This document shows positions 1 to 8,441 of a DNA stretch of 64,000 nucleotides, in pieces (the stretch's first letter is position 1; the number at the start of each line of letters is the position of its first letter). The notes beneath the pieces are model-generated. The model saw nothing but the letters and a program-made list of their open reading frames with translations. It made no database searches and was not told the origin of the DNA. The position numbers were made by a program, and so were the translations under genes. Source of the DNA: Photobacterium rosenbergii (GTDB lineage: Bacteria > Pseudomonadota > Gammaproteobacteria > Enterobacterales > Vibrionaceae); the NCBI RefSeq assembly GCF_003026455.1, contig NZ_PYMB01000010.1:1-64000 (forward strand). Direction: 5' to 3'.

Positions 1-120
1 ATAATTCTTTTGTTGACTATCATTTCACGAGTGCCCACACAGATTGCATGGTCAAATTGTTAAAGAACAATCCGCTACGTTGCCGGCTTAAGTTGCCGTG
101 CTCCGTGTCGGTGAGGTGGC
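1..120 (-). promoter_or_regulatory. rRNA operon leader with boxA antiterminator
   Basis: Read on the minus strand this is the 5' leader of an rRNA operon whose 16S gene lies beyond the left edge. The boxA element TGTTCTTTAACAA (57-69) is followed by the conserved leader stretch ending in GTGTGGGCACTCG (29-41), as in other Vibrionaceae and E. coli rrn leaders. boxA recruits the NusB/NusE antitermination complex. The 16S start is normally about 150 nt after boxA, so it should lie just outside the window. No rRNA sequence itself is present. Confidence 0.88.
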
Positions 121-148
121 ATTATAGAGACTTCGATCACATTGGCAA
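121..148 (-). promoter_or_regulatory. rRNA operon P1-type promoter
   Basis: On the minus strand a -35 TTGCCA (143-148) is separated by 16 bp from a perfect -10 TATAAT (121-126). The -10 is followed by a GC-rich discriminator (GCCACC), and an AT-rich tract upstream (about 149-200) can serve as UP element. This arrangement is typical of stringently controlled rRNA promoters. It drives the leader at 1-120. Confidence 0.8.
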
Positions 149-271
149 TAGCAAAAATGCATTTATTTCATTTAAATTAACCAAACGCTCAATAAACAGA
201 CAATAGCTCTATTTTGCGCATAAATACCCTACAAGCCACTCCCATTAAGCGAAGGCCTATTCTGTAAATAC

Positions 272-481
272 CTAGTTTTTCTGCTCCAAACGTAAGGTAT
301 AACGTATCGCCCAAGCGGCAATAGCAAACAATAAAAAGGGGATTCCGGCTGCTGTATACTCAACCCAAGCGTATTGAATCAGCTGTTTGGCCAAAATGAG
401 GTGGCCAAAAACCAACAATAACGCACACCCAACAGCAACAATTATCAGCTTCAGCTCTGCTGTAATACCTTTCCATCCCAT
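272..481 (-). CDS. small two-helix membrane protein, unknown
   Basis: I do not recognise this 69-residue protein. Two hydrophobic segments are visible, roughly residues 10-30 and 42-60, with a charged tail ending RLEQKN, so it is probably an inner-membrane hairpin protein. A strong Shine-Dalgarno AGGAGG sits about 6 nt before the ATG, which supports translation. It lies downstream of the MocR regulator in the same direction, about 90 bp away, and just before the rRNA promoter. Being next to a MocR gene could make it part of that regulator's unit, but this is only inference. Confidence 0.6.
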   Translation of the reverse strand: MGWKGITAELKLIIVAVGCALLLVFGHLILAKQLIQYAWVEYTAAGIPFLLFAIAAWAIRYTLRLEQKN

Positions 482-573
482 GTTTTCCTCCTTCTGTCTT
501 CAATACACCAATATTGAATAGGAGAACTGATAAATTCGGGTAGTACAGTTTGCCTAACAAATATCGAAACAGT

Positions 574-2007
574 TTATTGTTTATGGCAACTGAGTAGTTG
601 GGCCAGTGAGCTCAATGCCTCGTAATTTTGAGCGGTGAGCTCATAACTACTATTAATACGAATACAATGACGGTACTGCTCACCCAGAGAAAACAACGTA
701 CCAGGAGCTATGCTGATACGATGCCGCTCAAGTAATAGTGCTAGCAACTCGGAGCTATCTACATCAAATGGGAGCCCAACCCATAGAAAATACCCCCCAT
801 CCGGTTTGGTAACTGTCGTACCAACAGGAAACAATCGCTGAATGGCTTCCCTCATTGTCTGCTGCCTCGCTAACAACGTTCGGCGCAGTTGTCGCAGGTG
901 GCTATCATATATCCCCTCCTTTATATAACTGACAATGGCATGCTGGTTGGGTACAGGTGCCGAAAGGGTCGACATAAACTGAAGTTCGGTAACTTGCTGG
1001 GCGAACCGTCCAGCAAGAGCCCAACCAATACGAAACCCTGGCGCAAGGGATTTAGAGAATGAAGCGCAATGGATCACCATCCCTTTACTATCTATGGACT
1101 TGAAACAAGGAGGTTTACTCGCCCCGTAATAGAGCTCGCCATAAACATCATCTTCTATAATGGCAATATTTTGGGCTACCAGAAGATCATACACAGCTTG
1201 TTGCCGCTCAGGGGAAAGGCTCACTCCTGTTGGGTTTTGGAAATTGCTCATCAACCAGCATGCTTTGATAGGGTAACGCTCAAGGCAAGTTATCAGTGCT
1301 GCTATATCTAAACCTTTCACAGGACAGACAGGTACCTCAACAGCCTTGAGATGAAGCCTTTCAATAGCCTGAAGGGCGCCATAGAATGCAGGTGACTCAA
1401 CCAGCACCGTATCACCAGGCTTTGTCACACCTGCTAAGCCCAATCCGAGCGCTTCTGTTGCCCCGGAGGTAATCACGACTTGATCGGTACTAACATTAAT
1501 ACCCGCTTTGGCATATCGCTGGCTGATTGCCCGCCGCAAAGACTCACACCCAGGCGCTAAATCAGTAATACCACTATCGTATGGCATGGTTTTCACTGCG
1601 CGACTCAACAACCGACCTAATGTCGGCACCGGGAATAAACTAGGGTCGGGAAATGCAGAGCCAAAGGGGATCACACCTGGCTGCTTGATGCCTTTCATGA
1701 CTTCAAAAACATGCCGGTTGATGTTGATAGATTGGTTTACGACCTGAGGATGCGGTAATGAAGGGGCATTAAGTTGGTTAAAATGCGGCGCGACAAAATA
1801 TCCACTTTGTGGCTTGGCACGGATCCAGCCATCAAGCTCTAACTGCTCATAAGCTTTCATCACCGTCATTGGGCTGATGGACTGCAATTGACTCATTTTA
1901 CGAATCGATGGGATTCGCTCACCTGGCAACCAAACTTGCTGGTTGATCTGCTGCTTTATCAGTTCAATAACAGTGATAGCCGGGCTTGGCTCTTTCCTTG
2001 GCGGCAT
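574..2007 (-). CDS. MocR-type GntR/aminotransferase transcriptional regulator
   Basis: A 477-residue regulator of the MocR subgroup of GntR. It has an N-terminal winged helix-turn-helix (about residues 10-75) fused to a class I aminotransferase-like domain (about 110-470). The PLP-binding lysine is visible in SFSKS (K319), the NPTG motif at 258-261, and the Asp/Tyr pair in EDDVYG (285-290). Known members (PdxR, GabR, TauR) bind PLP and an amino compound to control nearby metabolic genes. No obvious enzyme gene is adjacent, so the effector and target cannot be named. The ATG at 2007 gives a normal family length. Confidence 0.88.
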   Translation of the reverse strand: MPPRKEPSPAITVIELIKQQINQQVWLPGERIPSIRKMSQLQSISPMTVMKAYEQLELDGWIRAKPQSGYFVAPHFNQLNAPSLPHPQVVNQSININRHVFEVMKGIKQPGVIPFGSAFPDPSLFPVPTLGRLLSRAVKTMPYDSGITDLAPGCESLRRAISQRYAKAGINVSTDQVVITSGATEALGLGLAGVTKPGDTVLVESPAFYGALQAIERLHLKAVEVPVCPVKGLDIAALITCLERYPIKACWLMSNFQNPTGVSLSPERQQAVYDLLVAQNIAIIEDDVYGELYYGASKPPCFKSIDSKGMVIHCASFSKSLAPGFRIGWALAGRFAQQVTELQFMSTLSAPVPNQHAIVSYIKEGIYDSHLRQLRRTLLARQQTMREAIQRLFPVGTTVTKPDGGYFLWVGLPFDVDSSELLALLLERHRISIAPGTLFSLGEQYRHCIRINSSYELTAQNYEALSSLAQLLSCHKQ

Positions 2008-2121
2008 GGCCTAATTCATATCATTGCTGTGGGATAGCTACTATAAGCAATCTTTTACCAAGTGGCAGCTTGAGTAGTGAGTTATGAGAAGAAAGTTCAG
2101 TTTGCTGAGGTTTAGATACAA

Positions 2122-2149
2122 CAAAGCCCCGACTTTCGTCGAGGCTTTG
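2122..2149 (-). terminator. terminator of first tRNA-Leu
   Basis: A 12-bp stem with one G/T mispair and a TTTC/GAAA loop (CAAAGCC...GGCTTTG) directly follows the tRNA on the minus strand. The U-tract is interrupted (TTTGTTGT), so it may be a moderate terminator. The same element follows the second tRNA copy with one base changed. Confidence 0.6.
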
Positions 2150-2160
2150 TCATTTGAAAA

Positions 2161-2246
2161 TGGTGCCCGGGGCCGGACTTGAACCGGCACAGTTATTCAC
2201 CGGCGGATTTTGAATCCGCTGCGTCTACCAATTTCGCCACCCGGGC
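2161..2246 (-). tRNA. tRNA-Leu (anticodon CAA), copy 1
   Basis: The 86-nt class II tRNA folds with acceptor stem GCCCGGG/CCCGGGC, encoded CCA end (2161-2163), long variable arm and T-loop GTTCAAGTC. The anticodon stem GCGGA/TCCGC holds loop TTCAAAA, giving anticodon CAA, which reads UUG. It is identical to the copy at 8356-8441. E. coli leuX, also tRNA-Leu(CAA), lies in the same broad neighbourhood (near lptG) and is a known island insertion site. Confidence 0.96.
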
Positions 2247-2257
2247 AGATGCGGCTC

Positions 2258-2285
2258 ATTATACGTATATCAACCTGATAGACAA
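2258..2285 (-). promoter_or_regulatory. promoter of first tRNA-Leu
   Basis: On the minus strand -35 TTGTCT (2280-2285), 16-bp spacer and perfect -10 TATAAT (2258-2263), followed by discriminator GAGCCGC just before the tRNA 5' end at 2246. The second copy has a related but diverged promoter at 8452-8479. Confidence 0.65.
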
Positions 2286-2419
2286 TCATTTTTTTATCTC
2301 TTAGCGAAAACCGCCGCTCAAGCGTATGGTATGCAGCCAATACGTTCAGAACGCCACCACAACGTTTAAAGACCTGCGCTTCCAAATCGCCCTCAGCCAT
2401 TACTATGAATGATCAAAAA

Positions 2420-3430
2420 TCACGCTATAGGGACTGCCTGCTTGCTTACACTGCCTCGTAAGCGTAACTCGGGTAAAAAGTGTTGGGTGATAACGCACTC
2501 TTTTTGGTTAATTTGACACATCAATAGTTCAACGGCCGTTTGGGCCATTTGACTAATGGGAAAGTGAACCGACGATACCTGCGGGTAAAGCGCGTCACAA
2601 AGCTCAATGCTATCAAAACTGATCAAGGAGAGTTGTTGCGGCAAAATAACACTCTGTTCATGAAAATATTGCAATGCTCCGAGGGTCATTTCCTCACTAC
2701 ATGAAAACAAAGCCGTCATTGCAGGTGCAGAACGGTATAGCTGTTTTGCCGCTAAATAGCCACTTTTCCTTCCATAGTCCCCTTCAACACAAAGCGCAGG
2801 CTCGAACCTGATATCCGCCTGCTGCAACGCTTCTTTGTACCCCTGTAGACGGAGGTGGCTACTTGTTCGGCTCAGTGGCCCGGAAATACAGCCGATATTA
2901 CGATGCCCCTGCTGTATCAAATGCTCCACCGCTAATTTTGCAGCCAGAGGATGATCAAAAGTAATACAGCGTGGCTCCAAACCTTCGACCACCCTATCCA
3001 AGAGCACAAACGGGGTAGGCTCTTGTGCTAATGCCCTCAACTCATCATCGCTTAAGTGGCGGCTATTCAAAACATACCCTTCACACCTAAGCGCATGGAA
3101 CCGCCTAATCGCTTCCCGCTCCCCTTCCGCGCTGTGATGTCCTTGTGCTGTTATAAGAAACTTATTGTGCTGATCCAGCTCGGCCTGTACTTGCTCCATC
3201 ATCTGACCAAAGAAGCCACCGGTATAATAGGTAACAAGCAGCCCTGTCATATTGGATGAGGCAGTGGCCAGCGAGCGGGCAATAGCACTTGGCCGGTAGT
3301 TGAGATCGGTCATCGCTTGCTCAACTTTCCTTTTGGTATCAGAACGAAATGTCCCTTCCCCATTTATAATTCGCGATACTGTTGAGCGGTGAACCCCGGC
3401 CAATGCTGCAACATCTTTTATACTTGCCAT
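2420..3430 (-). CDS. LacI-family repressor of the PTS operon
   Basis: A 336-residue LacI/GalR-family regulator. The N-terminal helix-turn-helix and hinge are clear (IKDVAALAGVHRSTVSRIIN at 4-23, then YRPSAIARSLA), followed by a periplasmic-binding-protein-like sugar domain. It is the last gene of a co-oriented sugar PTS cluster, 225 bp after the chbG-like gene, so it may have its own promoter. It is the obvious candidate to bind the GCAACCGGTTGC palindrome in front of the PTS genes. Its ligand is probably the phosphorylated disaccharide or a product of it (inference). AGGAGG lies 13 nt before the ATG, a slightly long spacing. Confidence 0.88.
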   Translation of the reverse strand: MASIKDVAALAGVHRSTVSRIINGEGTFRSDTKRKVEQAMTDLNYRPSAIARSLATASSNMTGLLVTYYTGGFFGQMMEQVQAELDQHNKFLITAQGHHSAEGEREAIRRFHALRCEGYVLNSRHLSDDELRALAQEPTPFVLLDRVVEGLEPRCITFDHPLAAKLAVEHLIQQGHRNIGCISGPLSRTSSHLRLQGYKEALQQADIRFEPALCVEGDYGRKSGYLAAKQLYRSAPAMTALFSCSEEMTLGALQYFHEQSVILPQQLSLISFDSIELCDALYPQVSSVHFPISQMAQTAVELLMCQINQKECVITQHFLPELRLRGSVSKQAVPIA

Positions 3431-3655
3431 GGCAGTTGCATTTCCTCCTTCAGCATAAATTATCTACCATCATCTCCGGCTTATAAGTCCAATTAGCGAC
3501 TATAGAATGATTTTCTGGGTACATGAAGCCAGTAATGACCACATCCTTATCCGCGGCCCGACACATAGCAAGTTGCCAGTAGAGAGCACCCATAACGATT
3601 TAGGGGGGAAAGATGCACTACTGACAACTGCTATTTCGATGACGGTTGAAAAGCA

Positions 3656-4378
3656 TTAGCCTTTAATCGACAGAAAATTCCCCACCGTCACCCCCCATTG
3701 TTCTAGTGATTCTCTCAGCCTCGCATCAGTAAGGATCTCTAACTCCATCGCTCTAGGTAAGGCATAGCCACTCGATTCAAGTAAGGGCTGATCGATGTAG
3801 GCAGGATGACACATGATTTCCAATACCTCACACTGCCCCCGATAATGCCTGATGATAGCGAGTAGCTGATCGACGCTCAGTGACTCACCATAAAAGTTTT
3901 GGCTGAAAACATAGTCTTTTTTATTTTTCAGGCATCCGCGAAGCGGCACTTGATATCCCGCCACAACCTCTTCAATAACAGGCAGTAATTTAGGGTGCAT
4001 ATGTGCATGGTGGTGGCTATCTACATGGCTAAGTGGCAGCCCGGTAGCCAAGAAACGCTCAACCTGTGCAATGACCTCATCAGCAATTTCTTGCTCTTTG
4101 AATATTTGCGTTTGCCAGAACGTCTCTTTGGCTAAAAAACAGCCATCATTGCCGACAACCGAGGTCGCTGGAGTTAAAGGCGTTCCCGTAGTAAACCGTA
4201 GATGCAACCCCACCGCTAGCGATGGCTGATTTGATGCAACCTGCAAAGCATGTTGCTCTGCCGCCATCCCCACCATCATTGTTGTTGAACGGACCACTCC
4301 ATATTGGCAAGCCTGCCCGATCCCCAAGTTAATACCCGGGGTCAAACCAAAGTCGTCCGCATTGAAAATTACATGCAT
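3656..4378 (-). CDS. chbG: ChbG/YdjC-family carbohydrate deacetylase
   Basis: About 240 residues of the YdjC/ChbG deacetylase family. The metal-site signature FNADDFG is near the N-terminus and SHVDSHHHAHMHP is mid-protein. E. coli ChbG removes an acetyl group from chitobiose(-phosphate) so that the GH4 enzyme and regulator can act. I chose the ATG at 4378: the protein then begins MHVIFNADDFG as in the family, and a GAGGG Shine-Dalgarno sits 6 nt upstream. A longer in-frame ATG at 4429 would add 17 atypical residues. It follows the GH4 gene by 64 bp in the same operon. Confidence 0.87.
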   Translation of the reverse strand: MHVIFNADDFGLTPGINLGIGQACQYGVVRSTTMMVGMAAEQHALQVASNQPSLAVGLHLRFTTGTPLTPATSVVGNDGCFLAKETFWQTQIFKEQEIADEVIAQVERFLATGLPLSHVDSHHHAHMHPKLLPVIEEVVAGYQVPLRGCLKNKKDYVFSQNFYGESLSVDQLLAIIRHYRGQCEVLEIMCHPAYIDQPLLESSGYALPRAMELEILTDARLRESLEQWGVTVGNFLSIKG

Positions 4379-4442
4379 AAGATCCCTCTTTACACTTGGC
4401 AGCAGAGAGCTCAGCCCTCTCTGCCGCAACCCTTATAATCAA

Positions 4443-5750
4443 TTAAGCAAAACTGGGCAGATAATCATGATTTGTACGCAGGATGTCCTCAAGAATAGCT
4501 TTAGCACGGGTAATATCTGGCACTAACGGGTTACTCGACAAGGCGATTAAAGCCTTGCTGTAACTCCCTTCAACAGCAGCCTCAATCGTAAGCTGTTCAT
4601 ACGCCTTAACCTGATGGATCAAGCCGGTGATGGCAGGACTTAACGTACCGACAGCTAAAGGTCTTACACCCCAACTCCCCACAACAGCGCTGCATTCAAT
4701 AACCGCATCATTGGGCAAACTTGAAATCGTGCCATTGTTCGCCACATTGACGACATGGATCGTTTTACGGTCGTTATAAATTGCATCGACCAAGTTCAAA
4801 GAGGCATCTGAATAGTACGCTCCACCGCGCATTTCAAGCTGTTTGGGCTTATCCGCAAGGTTGGGATCGCGATATAAATCGAAGAGCTCAGCTTCGGTTT
4901 TCATTACCTGCTCAGCCCGTGTACCACCCTCATTTGCAGATTCCTTTTCTTCAGCTAGCATCGCATCCACTTGATAGAAGTAACGATGGTAAGGACAAGG
5001 AATGGCACCTAACTCATTGAGAAAGTCAGGATCCCAAGGCTCCTCAAAGATGTTATTCATACTGAAGTTCTGGCCGTCACCAACTTTCTTCAACACTTCA
5101 GCCGTCACATCTTGACCATCTACCCATGCTCTGTAGGCCCAAACAAGGTGGTTCAAACCAATAAACTCGAGCGAGAGCTTTTCAGGTGGGCATGCCATCA
5201 TCTCAGCAATCATCATCTGCATCGATACGGGCACATTACAAAGGCCTATAGACTTAACACGCGTGTACTTTTGAATCGCTTCGGTAACTAGCCCTGCAGG
5301 ATTCGTGAAGTTCAGCATCCACGCATTAGGCGCTAACTCCTCAATATCCTTGCAAATATCCAAGATAACCGGAATGGTGCGTAGTGCTTTGGCAAAACCA
5401 CCGGGGCCTGTCGTCTCCTGGCCAATCACATCATATTCAATAGGAATACGTTCATCGTTTGCCCTTGCCTGTAAACCACCAACCCGGAATTGGGTCATAA
5501 TAAAATCAGCATTTTTAATCGCAGCCCGGCGATCCAGTGATGCCTTGATCTCAATATCAGCACCGGCTTTTTCCACCATCCGCCGAGTAAGCCCTACAAT
5601 AACCTCTAGCTTTTCCCTTCCCGCCTCAATATCGACAAAGTGCATTTCCTTTACAGGGAGTTTGTCGAGTCGCTTGAGTACCCCTTCGACAAGTTCTGGC
5701 GTATAGCTGCTACCACCACCAATAATGGCCAATTTAAGAGATTGGGTCAT
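4443..5750 (-). CDS. chbF: GH4 6-phospho-beta-glucosidase (ChbF/CelF type)
   Basis: A 435-residue glycoside hydrolase family 4 enzyme. The NAD-binding motif GGGSSYTPEL (11-20), the metal ligands Cys171 (GLCNVP) and His201 (GLNHL), and the family stretch FTNPAG (148-153) are present. GH4 enzymes hydrolyse 6-phospho-disaccharides through an NAD+- and divalent-metal-dependent redox mechanism in the cytoplasm. The context (lac/cellobiose-class PTS plus ChbG) indicates phosphorylated chitobiose or cellobiose as substrate. It starts 9 bp after the IIA stop codon, so the two are co-transcribed. Confidence 0.93.
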   Translation of the reverse strand: MTQSLKLAIIGGGSSYTPELVEGVLKRLDKLPVKEMHFVDIEAGREKLEVIVGLTRRMVEKAGADIEIKASLDRRAAIKNADFIMTQFRVGGLQARANDERIPIEYDVIGQETTGPGGFAKALRTIPVILDICKDIEELAPNAWMLNFTNPAGLVTEAIQKYTRVKSIGLCNVPVSMQMMIAEMMACPPEKLSLEFIGLNHLVWAYRAWVDGQDVTAEVLKKVGDGQNFSMNNIFEEPWDPDFLNELGAIPCPYHRYFYQVDAMLAEEKESANEGGTRAEQVMKTEAELFDLYRDPNLADKPKQLEMRGGAYYSDASLNLVDAIYNDRKTIHVVNVANNGTISSLPNDAVIECSAVVGSWGVRPLAVGTLSPAITGLIHQVKAYEQLTIEAAVEGSYSKALIALSSNPLVPDITRAKAILEDILRTNHDYLPSFA

Positions 5751-5759
5751 AATCCGTCC

Positions 5760-6071
5760 TTATTTTTCAAGCAACCTTTCATGCATCGCAACCATTTCTG
5801 TTGCCAACTCATGGGCAAGGATGGTCGTCATCAGATGATCTTGGGCATGTACCATCACCAAGGTCATTTTTACTTTTCCCTCCCCCTGATCAGCTTCAAT
5901 CAACCGGGTCTGGATCAAGTGGGCGCGATTGAGGCACTCTTTTGCTTGTTTAAGCGAGCCCTTGGCCGCCAGTACCTCATGCTTGCGCGCTTTGGCCAAT
6001 GCTTCAAAACATAAGCTTCTGGCTTCACCGGCATTGACGATAATTTCCATGACTACTGATTCCTGATCCAT
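5760..6071 (-). CDS. chbA: PTS IIA component, lactose/cellobiose/chitobiose class
   Basis: A 103-residue helical IIA domain of the lac/cel PTS class. The phosphorylated histidine is in VMVHAQDHLMT (His75), next to the conserved Asp and His. It passes phosphate from HPr to IIB. The start at 6071 is preferred because GGAGGAGA lies about 5 nt upstream; the in-frame ATG at 6086 has no Shine-Dalgarno and would add five residues. It sits between the IIC and GH4 genes. Confidence 0.9.
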   Translation of the reverse strand: MDQESVVMEIIVNAGEARSLCFEALAKARKHEVLAAKGSLKQAKECLNRAHLIQTRLIEADQGEGKVKMTLVMVHAQDHLMTTILAHELATEMVAMHERLLEK

Positions 6072-6098
6072 CAGTCTCTCCTCCATTAAGATATAAAC

Positions 6099-6121
6099 AC
6101 TGCGGGCCTATGGCCCGCAGT
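6099..6121. other. intercistronic hairpin between IIC and IIA genes
   Basis: A perfect 10-bp inverted repeat (ACTGCGGGCC / GGCCCGCAGT) with a 3-nt loop fills the gap between the IIC stop and the IIA start. There is no U-tract, so it is probably not a terminator for the operon. Such hairpins often protect the upstream mRNA segment from 3' exonucleases. Confidence 0.5.
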
Positions 6122-6128
6122 CGTACCA

Positions 6129-7463
6129 TTACGCTGTCGCACCTTCACCGATAGGTGCTTTACCCATCTCTTTCTGATCTGCGGTCTCTTTCTCTTGCTC
6201 AAGCAATTGCTTTTCAAACATCTTGAAGAACGGCAAGTAGATAAAGAGATCAAGGATCAGGAGGCCAATAACCAACAGGACTGGAGCCAATGTCCAACCG
6301 GCTCCCCATGAAGCACCGATAATGGCTGGTGTCGTCCAAGGCGTTGTTGCCACGCCCATACCAACAAGCCCCGTATGTACCGCGACATATGCAATCACCG
6401 CATTGATAACCGGTGCAAAGACAAACGGAACAAATAGCATAGGGTTAAGTACCAAGGGCGTACCGAAAATAATCGGTTCGTTGATCTGGAAGAAGCCAGG
6501 TACCACACTCATTCGCCCTAAACTACGCAAATGAATAGAGCGGCTGAAGACCATTAAAATGGCCAGCGCTAAGGTCGCACCGGAACCACCAATGAAGATA
6601 TAGAAGTCCCAGAAAGGTTGGGTAAAGATATTCGGAATAGGCTCACCAGCAACAAATGCATCAATGTTGGCACCTATGTTGGTCAAGAAAATCGGAGAAA
6701 GCAGACCAACGACAATCGCTGCCCCATGGATACCCGCAAACCAAAGCAACTGGGAAACAAGCAAGGCACCAATAATTGCAGGCAGAGAATTAGAAGCACT
6801 GATCAATGGCTTGAACATCTGCATGACAGCATCTGGGATCAGCATATCGTACTGAGATTGGACAAATAGGCTGAGTGGGTAAACGGTCATGAATACAACC
6901 AGTACAGGGATCAGCATCTCAAAAGAACGGGCAATCGCCGGCGGAACCTGCTCTGGCAAACGGATAGTGATGTTGTGTTTTTTGAGGAAGCGGATCAATT
7001 CCACAGAATAAAACGCACAGATAACTGCCGTAAAGATACCGGTTCCCCCCATGTGTGATGTTGGTAACCCACCTCCGCTGACTGGGGCTGCGACCAACAA
7101 GAAACACATTAATGACAGGCAGGTACTGGTGATGCCATCCATCTGGTAAGCACGGGCCAAGCTGTAACCTATCCCCATCGACACGAAAATTGTCATGATT
7201 CCCATCGTCATATTGAAAGGCATCATAATCATGTCAAAGTTTTTGCTGGCAAAATCTAGCCAAGCGCGACCAAAACCATTTTGCGTATCTTCAGCAAATG
7301 GAGGGAAGGCTAAAATTAATAAAAAGCTACCGACAATAATAAATGGCATCGCGGTGATAAACCCATCTCGCATTGCCCTTACATGTTTTTGAGAACCTAC
7401 TTTTACCGCTATGGGGGCTATTCTATTTTCAACAAACCTCATCAGCTTATCGTAAAACTTCAT
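6129..7463 (-). CDS. chbC: PTS IIC permease, cellobiose/chitobiose class
   Basis: A 444-residue polytopic membrane protein, the sugar-translocating IIC subunit of a lac/cel-class PTS. Repeated hydrophobic helices cover the chain. The family signatures MPFIIVGSF (about 39-47), FIGGSGATLAL and the substrate-binding NEPIIFGTP segment are visible. It takes up the disaccharide while IIB phosphorylates it. It lies between IIB (105 bp upstream) and IIA (57 bp downstream). Sugar specificity cannot be read from the sequence; the neighbouring ChbG favours chitobiose-type amino sugars. Confidence 0.92.
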   Translation of the reverse strand: MKFYDKLMRFVENRIAPIAVKVGSQKHVRAMRDGFITAMPFIIVGSFLLILAFPPFAEDTQNGFGRAWLDFASKNFDMIMMPFNMTMGIMTIFVSMGIGYSLARAYQMDGITSTCLSLMCFLLVAAPVSGGGLPTSHMGGTGIFTAVICAFYSVELIRFLKKHNITIRLPEQVPPAIARSFEMLIPVLVVFMTVYPLSLFVQSQYDMLIPDAVMQMFKPLISASNSLPAIIGALLVSQLLWFAGIHGAAIVVGLLSPIFLTNIGANIDAFVAGEPIPNIFTQPFWDFYIFIGGSGATLALAILMVFSRSIHLRSLGRMSVVPGFFQINEPIIFGTPLVLNPMLFVPFVFAPVINAVIAYVAVHTGLVGMGVATTPWTTPAIIGASWGAGWTLAPVLLVIGLLILDLFIYLPFFKMFEKQLLEQEKETADQKEMGKAPIGEGATA

Positions 7464-7568
7464 ATAGATATTCCTTTATTTCAAACGTAATAGTCCTTCC
7501 TGCGTAGATATACAGGATGTTTTAATTACTACTATTATTTTCTATTAGGGTAAGTGGTAATTAAAAAA

Positions 7569-7877
7569 CTATTCAGGAATAAGTGATAAAGCCTGTTCAA
7601 GGACTTCCTCACCTTTCATCATCCCGTATGCCATAGGAGAAATCGCATCAATAGGTTTACCATATAAGGAGGCTGTTTTGCGCAACTCTTCTAGCTGAAA
7701 ACGGACTTGAGGCCCAAGTAGACAGACGTCAAAGGATTGTATGGCATCTTCGAATACTGTTACGGCCTGCGCTTCTATTTGGCACTCAATGCCACGTTCT
7801 TCAGCAGCTTTCGTCATTCGCTGGACCAACATGCTGGTTGACATACCCGCACTACAACACAATAAAATCTTTTTCAT
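7569..7877 (-). CDS. chbB: PTS IIB component, cellobiose/chitobiose class
   Basis: A 102-residue IIB domain. The phosphocysteine loop CSAGMSTS (Cys8) follows the first beta strand, as in E. coli ChbB. It receives phosphate from IIA and donates it to the incoming disaccharide. It is the first gene of the operon, preceded by a GGAGAGAG ribosome-binding site and by the predicted promoter and operator at 7923-7965. Confidence 0.93.
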   Translation of the reverse strand: MKKILLCCSAGMSTSMLVQRMTKAAEERGIECQIEAQAVTVFEDAIQSFDVCLLGPQVRFQLEELRKTASLYGKPIDAISPMAYGMMKGEEVLEQALSLIPE

Positions 7878-7922
7878 TACTCTCTCCAGGGTTCATTTTT
7901 AACACTTAAAAACGACAAATAA

Positions 7923-7950
7923 ATATTAGCTAACAAGCAAAACAAAACAA
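7923..7950 (-). promoter_or_regulatory. predicted promoter of the PTS operon
   Basis: On the minus strand -35 TTGTTT (7945-7950), 16-bp spacer and -10 TAATAT (7923-7928), ending about 46 bp before the IIB start codon. Both hexamers are imperfect in an AT-rich stretch, so other choices are possible. The proximity of the LacI-type palindrome supports this placement. Confidence 0.45.
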
Positions 7951-7953
7951 AGC

Positions 7954-7965
7954 GCAACCGGTTGC
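7954..7965. promoter_or_regulatory. LacI-type operator palindrome
   Basis: The perfect 12-bp palindrome GCAACCGGTTGC has the central CG and ACCGGTT core common in LacI/GalR-family operators. It lies immediately upstream of the predicted -35 box of the PTS operon, 77 bp before the IIB start. The LacI-family gene at the operon's end is the likely binder. Confidence 0.65.
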
Positions 7966-8316
7966 ATTGAGTGTGAAGAGAATCGCAAATTCATAAACAA
8001 CGGTTTCATAAATAATTTATTGAAGAACTTTAAATAGAAACTCAACCAATATCCATTTAATAAAAAACAGAGAGGTAAATGACTAACCAATCAATATAAA
8101 TAAGATATATTAAGGATTATTATTTGGTGATTGATTTACGCAATTAAGAGAAGAAAGGAACTTATTACACGACTAGCCCGCGCTTTTATGAGGCCTGCCG
8201 CACCAATTGGACAATGAGCGCTAGTAACTATGAAGGGGATACAGTGAAGAAATAAAGGTTTGAAAGATGCAGCCAATACTGTACATAGCTCAAAGCAAGG
8301 CAGGTCCCAGATACAA
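7966..8316. other. gene-free AT-rich stretch upstream of the PTS operon
   Basis: About 350 bp between the operator and the terminator of the second tRNA-Leu. It is AT-rich up to about 8150 and closer to average base composition after that. I see no convincing gene, repeat or RNA. It marks the right-hand boundary zone of the PTS segment. Confidence 0.5.
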
Positions 8317-8344
8317 CAAAGCCCCGACTTTCGTCGAGGCTTTA
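8317..8344 (-). terminator. terminator of second tRNA-Leu
   Basis: The same hairpin as at 2122-2149, with one base difference (A8344 for G2149). It directly follows the tRNA on the minus strand. Confidence 0.6.
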
Positions 8345-8355
8345 TCATTTGAAAA

Positions 8356-8441
8356 TGGTGCCCGGGGCCGGACTTGAACCGGCACAGTTATTCACCGGCG
8401 GATTTTGAATCCGCTGCGTCTACCAATTTCGCCACCCGGGC
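8356..8441 (-). tRNA. tRNA-Leu (anticodon CAA), copy 2
   Basis: Identical over all 86 nt to the copy at 2161-2246, with the same CCA end, acceptor stem and CAA anticodon. The two genes are direct repeats exactly 6195 bp apart, enclosing the PTS operon. It has its own promoter at 8452-8479. Confidence 0.96.

Noticed and set aside
8136..8348. 70-codon minus-strand frame upstream of the PTS operon
   Set aside because: It runs into the tRNA terminator, shows no coding features and sits in a promoter region.
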